Shown here: piece by piece, positions 7,702 to 16,040 of the stretch | Numbering within the stretch: the first letter of the stretch is position 1 | How the letters are laid out: every line of letters begins with the position of its first letter | Assembly (NCBI GenBank): GCA_902799185.1 | Contig: CADBZO010000022.1 | Coordinates: 1 to 34,946, forward strand | Length of the DNA: 34,946 nt | DNA from: an uncultured Bacteroidales bacterium | GTDB lineage: Bacteria; Bacteroidota; Bacteroidia; Bacteroidales; Paludibacteraceae | Direction of reading: 5' to 3' | Made by a program: the position numbers and the translations under genes | Notes under the pieces: model-generated | Told to the model about the DNA's origin: nothing | The model's input: the letters and a program-made list of their open reading frames with translations, nothing else | Database searches by the model: none

Positions 7702-7733
7702 TTTGCATATCTCAGAAAAAAGTACTATCTTTG
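7702..7733 (+). promoter_or_regulatory. Bacteroidetes-type promoter of the regulator gene
   Basis: TTTG at 7702-7705 and TATCTTTG at 7726-7733 with a 20-bp gap match the sigma-ABfr consensus. The start codon at 7753 is 20 bp after the -7 element, so the leader is very short. Confidence 0.8.
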
Positions 7734-7752
7734 TAGCCGTTTAATAGGTCTT

Positions 7753-9333
7753 ATGTCTAATCAATCCGTCATATGGCTATTTATTGTAGGGGCGGCAACG
7801 GCTTTGTTAGTCGGATGCAGTAATTCCCATGACGAAACAGAAGCACTGCTGCGAGACTTGGATGACGCTATTGTTCTCCGGCAGCAATACCGTTCGGAGC
7901 GTGAGCACAAGATAGATTCGTTGCAGCGCCTGCTGGTAACCGATTCAGTGAACAGTTATTTCGAAACATGCGGAAAACTGATAGAGTCTTATAGGTCATA
8001 TAATCTGAATAGTCAGCTGTTTTATGCTCAGGAGCGGCTCCGTACCGCCTCTACAGCTTTTGAGCAGCAGGTGGCGTTGCTTAATTACGGAGAGGTAATG
8101 ATGCGCAATGCAATGTACCATGAGGCTATCCTCTATTTCGACTCGGCCTCCGCGAGACCTATAAATGTAGTGTTGCATCCTTACTATTTCCACCTTCGGC
8201 GTACTTTATACGGGCTCATGGAGGATTTCTCGGTAGCTCAGCCGGAACGGGAGAAATACGCGTTGCTGACCCAACAGTATCGGGATTCCATGATGCTGAT
8301 CCACCCGCCCGGCTCCTTTCTTCACGAGTTGGTGCGTGCCGATGGCTTGTATGCAGCGCATCTGTACGACAGTGCGCTCCATGTCATGGATCATTATAAG
8401 CAGGCAGTAGGGAGGATTGGTGCGGACGAGCAAGCCGTTTTTGCTGTAACAAAGGCGCATATCTATCGTGAGTTGGGGGATACGGAGCGTGAGAAATACT
8501 ATCTTGCCGTCTCCTCTTTGGCGGATCTGCACAATTCTATCCGGGAGTATATCTCGTTGCAGGAATTAGCGATGTTGCTTTATTGTGAGGGCGATGTGGA
8601 CCGTGCTTACCGCTATATGCAATGCGCGATAGAGGACGCTATGGCCGGCAGCGAACGGGTGCGGTCTATAGAGACAGGTATCACTTATCCGGTCATAGAG
8701 AGTGCCTACCGGAAACAGGTGCATCGCCGCCAAATGACGCTGATGGCGTTGCTGGCGAGTATTCTGGTGATTGTCCTGCTGCTGATAGGCATTGCCCTGT
8801 ATTTCAATATCCAGCGGAGGAAACTGGCGTCGCTGAACGCCCGATTGGTGGCAAGTAACGGTAAACTGCGGCTGAGTAACCAGATCAATACTATGTATAT
8901 CGGCCGGTATATGGAGACGGTCTCATTGCTCATCGACCGTTTCGACGCTTGGCGTAAACATCTCAAGACCCTTGCGCACGACGGGCAATATGATAAAATA
9001 ACGTCTATCGTCAATTCCCAGCGTTTCACGCAGGAGCAACTGGAGGCGTTCTACCATGACTTCGACGAAGCTTTCTTGCAACTCTTCCCTCATTTCATCT
9101 CCGATGTCCGGGCTTTGCTTCTACCCGGCACCGAGTTGCACTTCAAAGAGGGCGAGCGGCTCAACACGGACTTGCGTGTCTTAGCGCTCATTCGTTTGGG
9201 GATTACCGACAGCCGTCAGATAGCGGATTTCCTCCGTTATTCGCTCTCTACCATATATAACTCACGCACACGCATGCGTAACCTCTATCGAGGTGATAGA
9301 GATGACTTTGAAGCGAAAATAGCAACTTTATAA
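7753..9333 (+). CDS. TPR/transmembrane regulator of the glycan locus (DUF6377/SusR-like)
   Basis: A 526-aa protein of a layout common beside Bacteroidetes sugar-use loci. The N-terminal export signal ends in a lipobox-like LLVGC (Cys22). A long helical TPR-like region follows (about residues 30-320), then one strong TM helix (about 328-350, ending YFNIQRRK). The cytoplasmic part has a short coiled coil and a C-terminal helix-turn-helix-like segment (about 472-512, containing LALIRLGITDSRQIADFL and SLSTIYNSRTRMRN). I infer that the outside domain senses an imported oligosaccharide and the inside domain binds DNA, as in SusR-type regulators. The DUF6377 name is from memory of the family layout. 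It has its own promoter and is followed by 186 bp with repeated CTACTTTT-type words and the promoter of the locus, which fits direct control of the downstream operon. Confidence 0.78.
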   Translation: MSNQSVIWLFIVGAATALLVGCSNSHDETEALLRDLDDAIVLRQQYRSEREHKIDSLQRLLVTDSVNSYFETCGKLIESYRSYNLNSQLFYAQERLRTASTAFEQQVALLNYGEVMMRNAMYHEAILYFDSASARPINVVLHPYYFHLRRTLYGLMEDFSVAQPEREKYALLTQQYRDSMMLIHPPGSFLHELVRADGLYAAHLYDSALHVMDHYKQAVGRIGADEQAVFAVTKAHIYRELGDTEREKYYLAVSSLADLHNSIREYISLQELAMLLYCEGDVDRAYRYMQCAIEDAMAGSERVRSIETGITYPVIESAYRKQVHRRQMTLMALLASILVIVLLLIGIALYFNIQRRKLASLNARLVASNGKLRLSNQINTMYIGRYMETVSLLIDRFDAWRKHLKTLAHDGQYDKITSIVNSQRFTQEQLEAFYHDFDEAFLQLFPHFISDVRALLLPGTELHFKEGERLNTDLRVLALIRLGITDSRQIADFLRYSLSTIYNSRTRMRNLYRGDRDDFEAKIATL

Positions 9334-9345
9334 GTAAATTACATA

Positions 9346-9434
9346 CTACTTTTTTATAGTCTGAGAATTATGTGCAAATTATTGTAACTCAGTAGTTTGT
9401 ATTTTTATTAATTCGTTCGAATGCTACTTTTTAT
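9346..9434. promoter_or_regulatory. Candidate operator repeats upstream of the PUL promoter
   Basis: CTACTTTTTTAT (9346-9357) and CTACTTTTTAT (9424-9434) form a near-identical direct repeat about 78 bp apart, between the regulator gene and the PUL promoter. The second copy ends 10 bp before the -33 element. Binding by the adjacent regulator is an inference from position only. Confidence 0.35.
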
Positions 9435-9444
9435 GTATGATGTA

Positions 9445-9475
9445 TTGCTTATTTACGTGAAAAGCAGTAATTTTG
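9445..9475 (+). promoter_or_regulatory. Bacteroidetes-type promoter of the PUL operon
   Basis: TTG at 9445-9447 and TAATTTTG at 9468-9475, 20 bp apart. The first gene of the locus starts at 9520. I see no further matching promoter or terminator among the genes that follow until after 24863. Confidence 0.75.
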
Positions 9476-9519
9476 CACCGTGATTGTGAAAGTCATGTAA
9501 AACCTTAAAATTTACTATT

Positions 9520-10434
9520 ATGAGAAAAATTTCCGCATTTCTTTGGATTTTGTTTGTATCCCTCTCTCTGAACGCCCATCCGTCCAGAATGTATCTCATC
9601 GGTGATGCTACAGCCGGCGGTTGGTCATTGGATAATGCATCGCTGATGATGACGGTTAGCGACGGTGTCTATGAGTGGACAGGAGATCTCAAGGAGGGAG
9701 AGTTGAAATTCATCCCTCAGATCGGTTGGATGCCTTCATATGGTCCTGCTACCAATGGCGAAGCATTAGTTGCAGGTACGGTAGATATGAAGCTTCGTGA
9801 TCAGGAGTTGCAGGACAACGACAACAAATACGCTGTTACCGCAGGCCGGTGGTCATTGCGAGTGGATTTGACCTCAGAAACGCCGAAATTAACGGTTGCG
9901 GATGGCACAGAGATGCCGGAAAAAGGATTTGTAGGCCATTATCCGGTATCCGTTTATGCTATCGGTAATGCCACACAAGCCGGATGGAGCCTGGATAAAG
10001 CCGTGGAAATGAAAGAGAGCGCGTTTAATAGCGGTATTTATACCGCTCAGTTGGCTTTGAATAGCGGTGAGTTAAAATTTCTCCATCAGCGTGATTGGGG
10101 AAAAGCTTATGGAGCCACAGTTGCGGATGCACCGCTGAACGGAGTAGGAAACTACGATATCGCTGTCACGGATAATTCCAATGATACCAAATTCGTGGTC
10201 TCATGGACCACGGAAACCAGTTACTACGTGACTGTCAATGCCGTACAAAAAACGATGACAGTCTCTGCGGAAAACCCGTTACCCTCCGGTATTGAGAATA
10301 TAGAAATCTCCGGGGAAAGAATAGAGGTTTATGATGTGCAGGGGCGCCGGGTAGGTCGCGATACGGAGCATCTTCCCGCAGGGTTGTATATCATCCGTAC
10401 AGCTATCGGAGCACAAAAAATATTTATCCATTGA
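9520..10434 (+). CDS. T9SS-tagged protein with two SusE/F-type glycan-binding modules
   Basis: A 304-aa secreted protein. The signal peptide (MRKISAFLWILFVSLSLNA) has no lipobox, unlike SusE/F proteins. Two related beta-sandwich modules follow. The first starts MYLIGDATAGGWSLDNASLM (about residue 24) and the second VYAIGNATQAGWSLDKAVEM (about 146). The 'GDAT.GGWSLD' hallmark is the starch-binding module of SusE/SusF, also present in the SusE of this locus. The last 50 residues (SGIENIEISGERIEVYDVQG, then LPAGLYIIR and QKIFIH) are a type A T9SS sorting domain, implying export through the Por/Gld machinery and surface anchoring or release. The gene is first in the operon, 15 bp before susC. Likely role: capture of alpha-glucan outside the cell. 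Specificity for dextran is inferred from GH66 downstream. Confidence 0.8.
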   Translation: MRKISAFLWILFVSLSLNAHPSRMYLIGDATAGGWSLDNASLMMTVSDGVYEWTGDLKEGELKFIPQIGWMPSYGPATNGEALVAGTVDMKLRDQELQDNDNKYAVTAGRWSLRVDLTSETPKLTVADGTEMPEKGFVGHYPVSVYAIGNATQAGWSLDKAVEMKESAFNSGIYTAQLALNSGELKFLHQRDWGKAYGATVADAPLNGVGNYDIAVTDNSNDTKFVVSWTTETSYYVTVNAVQKTMTVSAENPLPSGIENIEISGERIEVYDVQGRRVGRDTEHLPAGLYIIRTAIGAQKIFIH

Positions 10435-10449
10435 TTATCGCCAATCATT

Positions 10450-13422
10450 ATGACGAACAGATTTTCTATCCTTTTGGCCTTATATCTATTGTTCGCGTGC
10501 GTACTGACAGCAAGCGCGCAAGTGAGCGGCGTAGTGGTGGATGAGGCGGGCGAACCGGTGATTGGAGCCAATGTGCTGGAAAAAGGAACAACCAACGGTA
10601 CCATCACTGACTTTGACGGTAATTTCACCTTGTCTGTCTCCGAGGGCACTACGTTGGAAATCAGTTACATGGGATATGTCTCCCAGAGTATGGCAGCCGT
10701 GTCCGGCATGCGCGTAGTGCTCAAAGAGGATAACGAACTGCTGGAAGAGGTAGTGGTGGTCGGTTACGGCGTGCAGAAGAAAAGCGACTTGACCGGTTCT
10801 ATCGCCCAGGTGAATGACAAAGACCTGCAAAAGATGCCGGCTCCTTCTCTTGGGGCGGCTCTGGAGGGACGTGCCGCCGGATTGCAGGTTATCGGCTCCG
10901 GTGCACCGGGAAGCAATGTGAGTCTGAATATCCGCGGTATAGGTAGTATCAATAACTCCCAGCCGCTGATCGTTATCGACGGAGTGCCTACCGACGTGCC
11001 GTTGAATATGATTAACATGGACGACGTGGCCAGCATTGACGTACTCAAAGACGCTTCCGCTACTGCCATATACGGTTCGCGTGGCGCGTACGGCGTGGTG
11101 ATTATCACCACCAAGAAAGGCGAGAACGAAAAGGGACATATATCTCTCAAAGGTTCGTTTGGATTTGATCAGATACAACGTACCCTCCCTTTGCTCAATG
11201 CCTCCCAGTTCGCCTCGCTCCATAATGAAATGATGGCGGCTGCCGGACAACCCCAATACACCTCTTATGCCGATCCCACTGCGCTGGGAAAAGGTACTGA
11301 CTGGATGTCGGAGTTATGGCAGTTCGCACCGACCCAGAACTACTGTCTCAGTTACTCCGGAGGTACCAAGAAATCCAATTTCTATGTCTCCGGTGCCTTT
11401 TTTGACCAGAAAGGTATCATCAAGACCACTAATTACCGCCGAATCACGCTTCAGTTCAACCATGACACCCAGCTCTTTGACTGGCTGCGGTTCGGACATA
11501 AGCTGTCGCTCAATCATGATATCAAATCCTCCGGCGAGTATAATATCCAGAATACTATGCGTGCGTTACCTACACAGGCGGTATATAACGAGGACGGCTC
11601 CTGGGCAGGACCTACCGGCCTGGCCATGTACGTAGGCGATATCGCCAACCCGATAGGTAAGATGAAGGAGAACAGCAGCACTACCAAAGGCTACAACCTC
11701 TTAGGTAATATCTATGCGGAGATCAAACCCGTCGATTGGCTGATTTTCAAGACCACTTTCGGTATGCAGGTCATGTATTGGGATACAGAGGGCTGGTCTC
11801 CGGCTTATGACTGGAAGCCGATAGCCCAACCCGAATCGCAGGCCAGTCACTCTTTCGACAAGAGTATTACATGGCTTTGGGATAATACCCTGACATTTGT
11901 CAAGACCTTTAACCAAAAGCACTCTTTCTCCGCTATGATCGGTTCGTCCATGCAGGCCAATAACTACGAATATATGAACGGAGCGGTGCAAGGCTTTATC
12001 TCTGCCGAGGCGCGCCAGTTGAGCAACGGCCTGTTGGAGCCGACCCTGGGGGGCAACAAATCCGATTGGGCACTGCTCTCTTTCATGGGACGTGTGACCT
12101 ATGGATATGATAACCGCTATCTCCTTACCGCTACTTTCCGTGCAGACGGCTCCAGCCGGTTTGCCAAGAAGAACAGATGGGGTTATTTCCCCTCTGTCGC
12201 AATTGCCTGGCGAATGAGTGAGGAACATTGGTTTGAGAAGACCTTTGCCCTCTCGGATCTCAAACTCCGTGCCGGCTACGGACTGACCGGTAACCAGGCT
12301 TCGGTAGGCAACTATGCCTATGCCTCACAGCTCCAGACGGTGCAGTACCTCTTTGGCGGAACGCAGGTTGCCGGCTTGGCGCCATGGGTCCTCCCGAACC
12401 CCAATGTGCGGTGGGAAACGGTGGAGCAATACAACGTAGGTATCGATCTGGCGCTCTTGGACCAACGTCTTCATGCTACTATTGACGGATATATCAAGAA
12501 TACCAACGACATGCTGGTGCCGATGTCCGTGCCTATCAGCAGCGGTTATTCCGACGAGGCGGTGCCGAGCATCAATGCCGGCAGAATGCGGAACATGGGT
12601 ATCGAACTCAGCCTCAATAGCATGAATATCAAGAAAACCGATTTTACATGGACGACTACCGTTAATGTGGCTTATAATCACAACCGGATTCTTTCCTTGA
12701 ACGATGACGTGCCGATGTATTTCGACTGTAATATCCATAAGGTAGGATACCCGGTGGCGGCGTTCTACGGATATGTGACGGACGGGATCTTCCAGAGCCA
12801 GGAAGAGATTGACACCCATGCCGTCCAGACCATCGGATCGGACGCTTATACTTCCACCCAACCGGGCGATATCCGCTTCAAGGATCTCAATAACGACGGC
12901 GTCATCAATGAGGACGACCGTACCATCCTGGGTACGCCGAGCCCCTCTTGGACTTTCTCGATGAACAACCGCTTTGAGTTCTATGGGGTGGATGTAGAGA
13001 TCTATCTGCAAGGCGCAGCCGGCAATAAGATCTATAACGGCAACCGCTCTACGCTGGAAGCCATGTCGGTGGCGCAGAACCAAATGACCACCGTCCTTGA
13101 CCGATGGCGTCCGGACTGCCACTCCACTACCATGCCCCGTGCCGTCTTCTCGGACCCCAATAAGAATAACCGCACTTCCGATCGTTTCTTGGAACCGGGC
13201 GATTACCTGCGCCTCAAGAGTATTACAATCGGTTATACCCTGCCCAAACATCTGACCAAGAAAGCACTGATGGAGGAGGTGCGTTTCTCCGTCTCGGGAC
13301 AGAATCTATATACCCTTACGCGCTACACCGGTTTGGATCCCGAAGTGGGCGGAAGCGGTATTGACAGCAATGTCTATCCTATCACCCGGAATTTTACTTT
13401 TGGAATAAATATTATGTTCTAA
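10450..13422 (+). CDS. susC-like: SusC-like TonB-dependent oligosaccharide transporter
   Basis: A 990-aa outer-membrane beta-barrel importer. The signal peptide ends near TASAQ (residue 24). A carboxypeptidase-like regulatory domain (about 25-98: VSGVVVDEAGEPVIGANVLE) is followed by the SusC TonB-box region EEVVVVGYGVQKKSDLTGSI (from residue 99), the plug (LNIRGIGSINNSQPLIVIDG, DVLKDASATAIYGSRGAYGV), and a 22-strand barrel ending NFTFGINIMF. Length and motifs are those of the SusC/RagA family. It pairs with the SusD-like lid encoded 4 bp downstream. In this locus it should carry GH66-generated isomalto-oligosaccharides into the periplasm using TonB-ExbBD energy. Expression is expected from the promoter at 9445 under the upstream regulator. 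Confidence 0.96.
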   Translation: MTNRFSILLALYLLFACVLTASAQVSGVVVDEAGEPVIGANVLEKGTTNGTITDFDGNFTLSVSEGTTLEISYMGYVSQSMAAVSGMRVVLKEDNELLEEVVVVGYGVQKKSDLTGSIAQVNDKDLQKMPAPSLGAALEGRAAGLQVIGSGAPGSNVSLNIRGIGSINNSQPLIVIDGVPTDVPLNMINMDDVASIDVLKDASATAIYGSRGAYGVVIITTKKGENEKGHISLKGSFGFDQIQRTLPLLNASQFASLHNEMMAAAGQPQYTSYADPTALGKGTDWMSELWQFAPTQNYCLSYSGGTKKSNFYVSGAFFDQKGIIKTTNYRRITLQFNHDTQLFDWLRFGHKLSLNHDIKSSGEYNIQNTMRALPTQAVYNEDGSWAGPTGLAMYVGDIANPIGKMKENSSTTKGYNLLGNIYAEIKPVDWLIFKTTFGMQVMYWDTEGWSPAYDWKPIAQPESQASHSFDKSITWLWDNTLTFVKTFNQKHSFSAMIGSSMQANNYEYMNGAVQGFISAEARQLSNGLLEPTLGGNKSDWALLSFMGRVTYGYDNRYLLTATFRADGSSRFAKKNRWGYFPSVAIAWRMSEEHWFEKTFALSDLKLRAGYGLTGNQASVGNYAYASQLQTVQYLFGGTQVAGLAPWVLPNPNVRWETVEQYNVGIDLALLDQRLHATIDGYIKNTNDMLVPMSVPISSGYSDEAVPSINAGRMRNMGIELSLNSMNIKKTDFTWTTTVNVAYNHNRILSLNDDVPMYFDCNIHKVGYPVAAFYGYVTDGIFQSQEEIDTHAVQTIGSDAYTSTQPGDIRFKDLNNDGVINEDDRTILGTPSPSWTFSMNNRFEFYGVDVEIYLQGAAGNKIYNGNRSTLEAMSVAQNQMTTVLDRWRPDCHSTTMPRAVFSDPNKNNRTSDRFLEPGDYLRLKSITIGYTLPKHLTKKALMEEVRFSVSGQNLYTLTRYTGLDPEVGGSGIDSNVYPITRNFTFGINIMF

Positions 13423-13426
13423 CGCT

Positions 13427-14923
13427 ATGAAAACAAAACGACTATACCGATATATTGTACTTTGTACGTTGTCCCTTTGTACATTGGCTTGTAATTTCTT
13501 GGACCGGCAGCCCTGGGACTCGGTGGATACGACCAACGGTTTCCAGACCGAGGCGGATGCCATAGCGGCGGTAAACGCGTGCTACCAGCCCCTGCAATGG
13601 CCTAAATTGTATAATATGCGTATCTGGACGCTGGATATCATCGCCGGCGAGAGTGTTGTGGGTGCCGGCGGTGGTACGGACGGACTAGAGACGGTGGAGA
13701 TGGCGAATTTCATCGCCACGTCGGATAACTTCGCAGCACTGGACCTGTGGAGAGGTCCGTCTCCGGGTATCCTGCGTTGCAACTTCGTCTTGGCGAACGT
13801 GCCGCAGATGGATATTGATAATGATCTCAAAACCCGTCTCTTGGGAGAGGCGTATTTCCTGAGGGCGCATTACTATTTTATTCTGGTTCGTCTCTTCGGC
13901 GGCGTACCGATGCCTACAGAACCCCTCACCGCCGATAGCGAACTGAAGATGCGGAGAGCTTCTGCGGACGAGGTCTATGCACTCATTATTGACGACCTCA
14001 AGCAGGCTATCGCCTACCTGCCGCAGCGCAGCAAGTATGCTTCCAAGGACATAGGGCGTGCTACGCAGGAAGCAGCCATGGCGGAGCTGGCACGCGTCTA
14101 TATGACCTATCAGCCCAATACTGCGGGCTATAACGAGGTGGTACGCCTCTGCACGGCGATAGGCGAGATGGGGTATCAGCTCGCTTCTAACTACGCCGAT
14201 AACTATAATCCGGCCAAACAGAACGGGGTGGAGTCGATCTTCGAAGTCCAGTATTACGGCAAGACCAACAAGGATTTCTGGTCCAACGAAAACCAGGCCT
14301 CCTGGATCAGCACTTACCAAGGCCCCCGTAACTCCGGCATGGCGGCCGGTTGCTATGGGTGGAACCAGCCTACGGCGGAGTTTGTCAGCCAGTACGAACC
14401 GGGAGATCTCAGAAAAGATATCACCGTCTTCTATACCGGTTGTCCTACCTTTGACGGTTATACCTATTCCGGTACCTGGTCCACCACCGGCTATAACGTC
14501 CGTAAGTTCCTCTTGACCAAGGCGCAGTCGCCGGACTATAACACCTCCAACCAGAACTGGATCATCACCCGCTATGCCGATGTGTTGCTCATGAAAGCCG
14601 AAGCGCTCAATGAGTTAGGGCGCACCACCGAGGCGGAGGAGCCGCTCTATCAGGTGCGCAAACGAGCCGGACTGACCAGCCGCGCGCAGATAGAAGGACT
14701 CACCCAGGCGCAGATGAGGGAGAAAATCATCCATGAGCGCAGAGTGGAACTGGCCTTCGAGGGGCACCGCTGGTTTGATATGCTCCGTTATCCCGATAAC
14801 TACGCTTTGACCTATCTGCACTCGATAGGCAAGACGGCGGCTACTGCCAAACACCTCCTTTTCCCTATCCCTATGCAGGAAATGGAAGCGAACGAGTTAT
14901 TAACACAAAATCCCGGTTGGTAA
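13427..14923 (+). CDS. susD-like: SusD-like glycan-binding lipoprotein
   Basis: A 498-aa surface lipoprotein. The signal peptide (MKTKRLYRYI, then VLCTLSLCTLA) ends at Cys22, followed by NFLDRQP, the usual SusD N-terminus. The helical TPR scaffold and signature blocks are visible: LGEAYFLRAHYYFILVRLFG (about 140-160), ADVLLMKAEALNELG, KIIHERRVELAFEGHRWFDM, and a C-terminal FPIPMQEMEANELLTQNPGW. SusD forms the hinged lid over SusC and selects the glycan. The gene is tightly packed between susC (4-bp gap) and susE (1-bp gap). The DNA of the signal peptide is nearly identical over 31 bp to that of the internal signal in the efflux fusion (5739-5769). Confidence 0.96.
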   Translation: MKTKRLYRYIVLCTLSLCTLACNFLDRQPWDSVDTTNGFQTEADAIAAVNACYQPLQWPKLYNMRIWTLDIIAGESVVGAGGGTDGLETVEMANFIATSDNFAALDLWRGPSPGILRCNFVLANVPQMDIDNDLKTRLLGEAYFLRAHYYFILVRLFGGVPMPTEPLTADSELKMRRASADEVYALIIDDLKQAIAYLPQRSKYASKDIGRATQEAAMAELARVYMTYQPNTAGYNEVVRLCTAIGEMGYQLASNYADNYNPAKQNGVESIFEVQYYGKTNKDFWSNENQASWISTYQGPRNSGMAAGCYGWNQPTAEFVSQYEPGDLRKDITVFYTGCPTFDGYTYSGTWSTTGYNVRKFLLTKAQSPDYNTSNQNWIITRYADVLLMKAEALNELGRTTEAEEPLYQVRKRAGLTSRAQIEGLTQAQMREKIIHERRVELAFEGHRWFDMLRYPDNYALTYLHSIGKTAATAKHLLFPIPMQEMEANELLTQNPGW

Positions 14924-14924
14924 T

Positions 14925-16040
14925 ATGAAAAACATAATTCTTAGTACTTTGTACTTGGTCACTTTGTCCCTTCTCCTCTCTTCTTGCGAGAAGCCTCAGG
15001 AGCAGGTAGAGGAGAAACCTCTGGTACTCACTGTCTCGCGTGACTCCGTGCGGTGCTTGCCGATCTACAAAGATCTGGCGGCGTTGGAACTATCGTGGAC
15101 CCCGGGGACGAATCACGGTACCGGTTCCGCTATCGCCTATACGGTGGAGACGGACCTTGCCGGCAATGACTTTCAGGGCGGACTCCGGTGGGAGATAGGT
15201 CGTACGGCTGACCGGACTTTAGTGCTGGGGCATCAGCAGATGGCGGACACGCTACAACTCACTTTTCCTGAAATAAAAGCGGACACGTACACGCTCTTTG
15301 AATGGCGCGTACGTGCTACCGTCCTCCAGACCGGGGAGGAGCAGATATCTCCGGTGGTTACGGTCGCTATGGCTTGGAACGCCACCATGATGACGGAGCT
15401 GTTCCTTGTCGGCGATGCTACACCCGGCGGCTGGAATCTCGGCCGGGCTACACCGATGGTGATAGATATGGACAACTTCACCAATTTCTCCTGGACGGGG
15501 CAACTCCACAAGGGCGAGTTCAAACTCGTGACCGGTACCGAAGACTGGATCCCCTGCTTCGTGAGGGACACTATGAATAACACAAAGATGGTCTATCGCG
15601 ACAGCGAGGAGCGGTACCCCGATTTCAAATGGACGATCGCCAGGACCGGCACTTACCGGATCACCGCCGATGTGGAGGCGCTGACGATAGAGGTGGCTTA
15701 TCTCGGTGGTGAGGCATACAGTCATATCTATATGATCGGCGATGCTACACCGGGAGGCTGGAGTTGGGACAATATCACGGAGTTGCAGCACCCCGAGAGC
15801 GGTATCTTTACCTACGAGGGGCATCTGAATACAGGTCAGATCAAGTTCCCCACGGAGATCAAATCCGACTGGTCCGGCGAGATGCTTTATGCGCCTACGC
15901 CCGACTGTGCGCCCGCCGCAAAGGGAACTTTTGACGCACACATCGGTGATCCCGATAACAAATGGCTCATCCCCGAGAGCGGCGACTGGTCCATACGAAT
16001 CAACATCAATGACACCACTATTTCCTTTGTACGGCTATGA
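14925..16040 (+). CDS. SusE-like surface glycan-binding lipoprotein
   Basis: A 371-aa lipoprotein (MKNIILSTLYLVTLSLLLSS, lipobox Cys21). After an N-terminal Ig/FN3-like domain (about 30-150, with EWRVRATVLQTGEEQISPVV) come two SusE/F-type modules, starting LFLVGDATPGGWNLGRATPM (about 160) and IYMIGDATPGGWSWDNITEL (about 267). Both carry conserved Trp/Gly positions of alpha-glucan-binding modules. The same module occurs twice in the T9SS-tagged protein at 9520. It should sit on the outer surface next to SusC/D and hold polymer near the GH66 enzyme. Its last 4 bases (ATGA) overlap the start of the GH66 gene, indicating translational coupling. Confidence 0.88.
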   Translation: MKNIILSTLYLVTLSLLLSSCEKPQEQVEEKPLVLTVSRDSVRCLPIYKDLAALELSWTPGTNHGTGSAIAYTVETDLAGNDFQGGLRWEIGRTADRTLVLGHQQMADTLQLTFPEIKADTYTLFEWRVRATVLQTGEEQISPVVTVAMAWNATMMTELFLVGDATPGGWNLGRATPMVIDMDNFTNFSWTGQLHKGEFKLVTGTEDWIPCFVRDTMNNTKMVYRDSEERYPDFKWTIARTGTYRITADVEALTIEVAYLGGEAYSHIYMIGDATPGGWSWDNITELQHPESGIFTYEGHLNTGQIKFPTEIKSDWSGEMLYAPTPDCAPAAKGTFDAHIGDPDNKWLIPESGDWSIRININDTTISFVRL

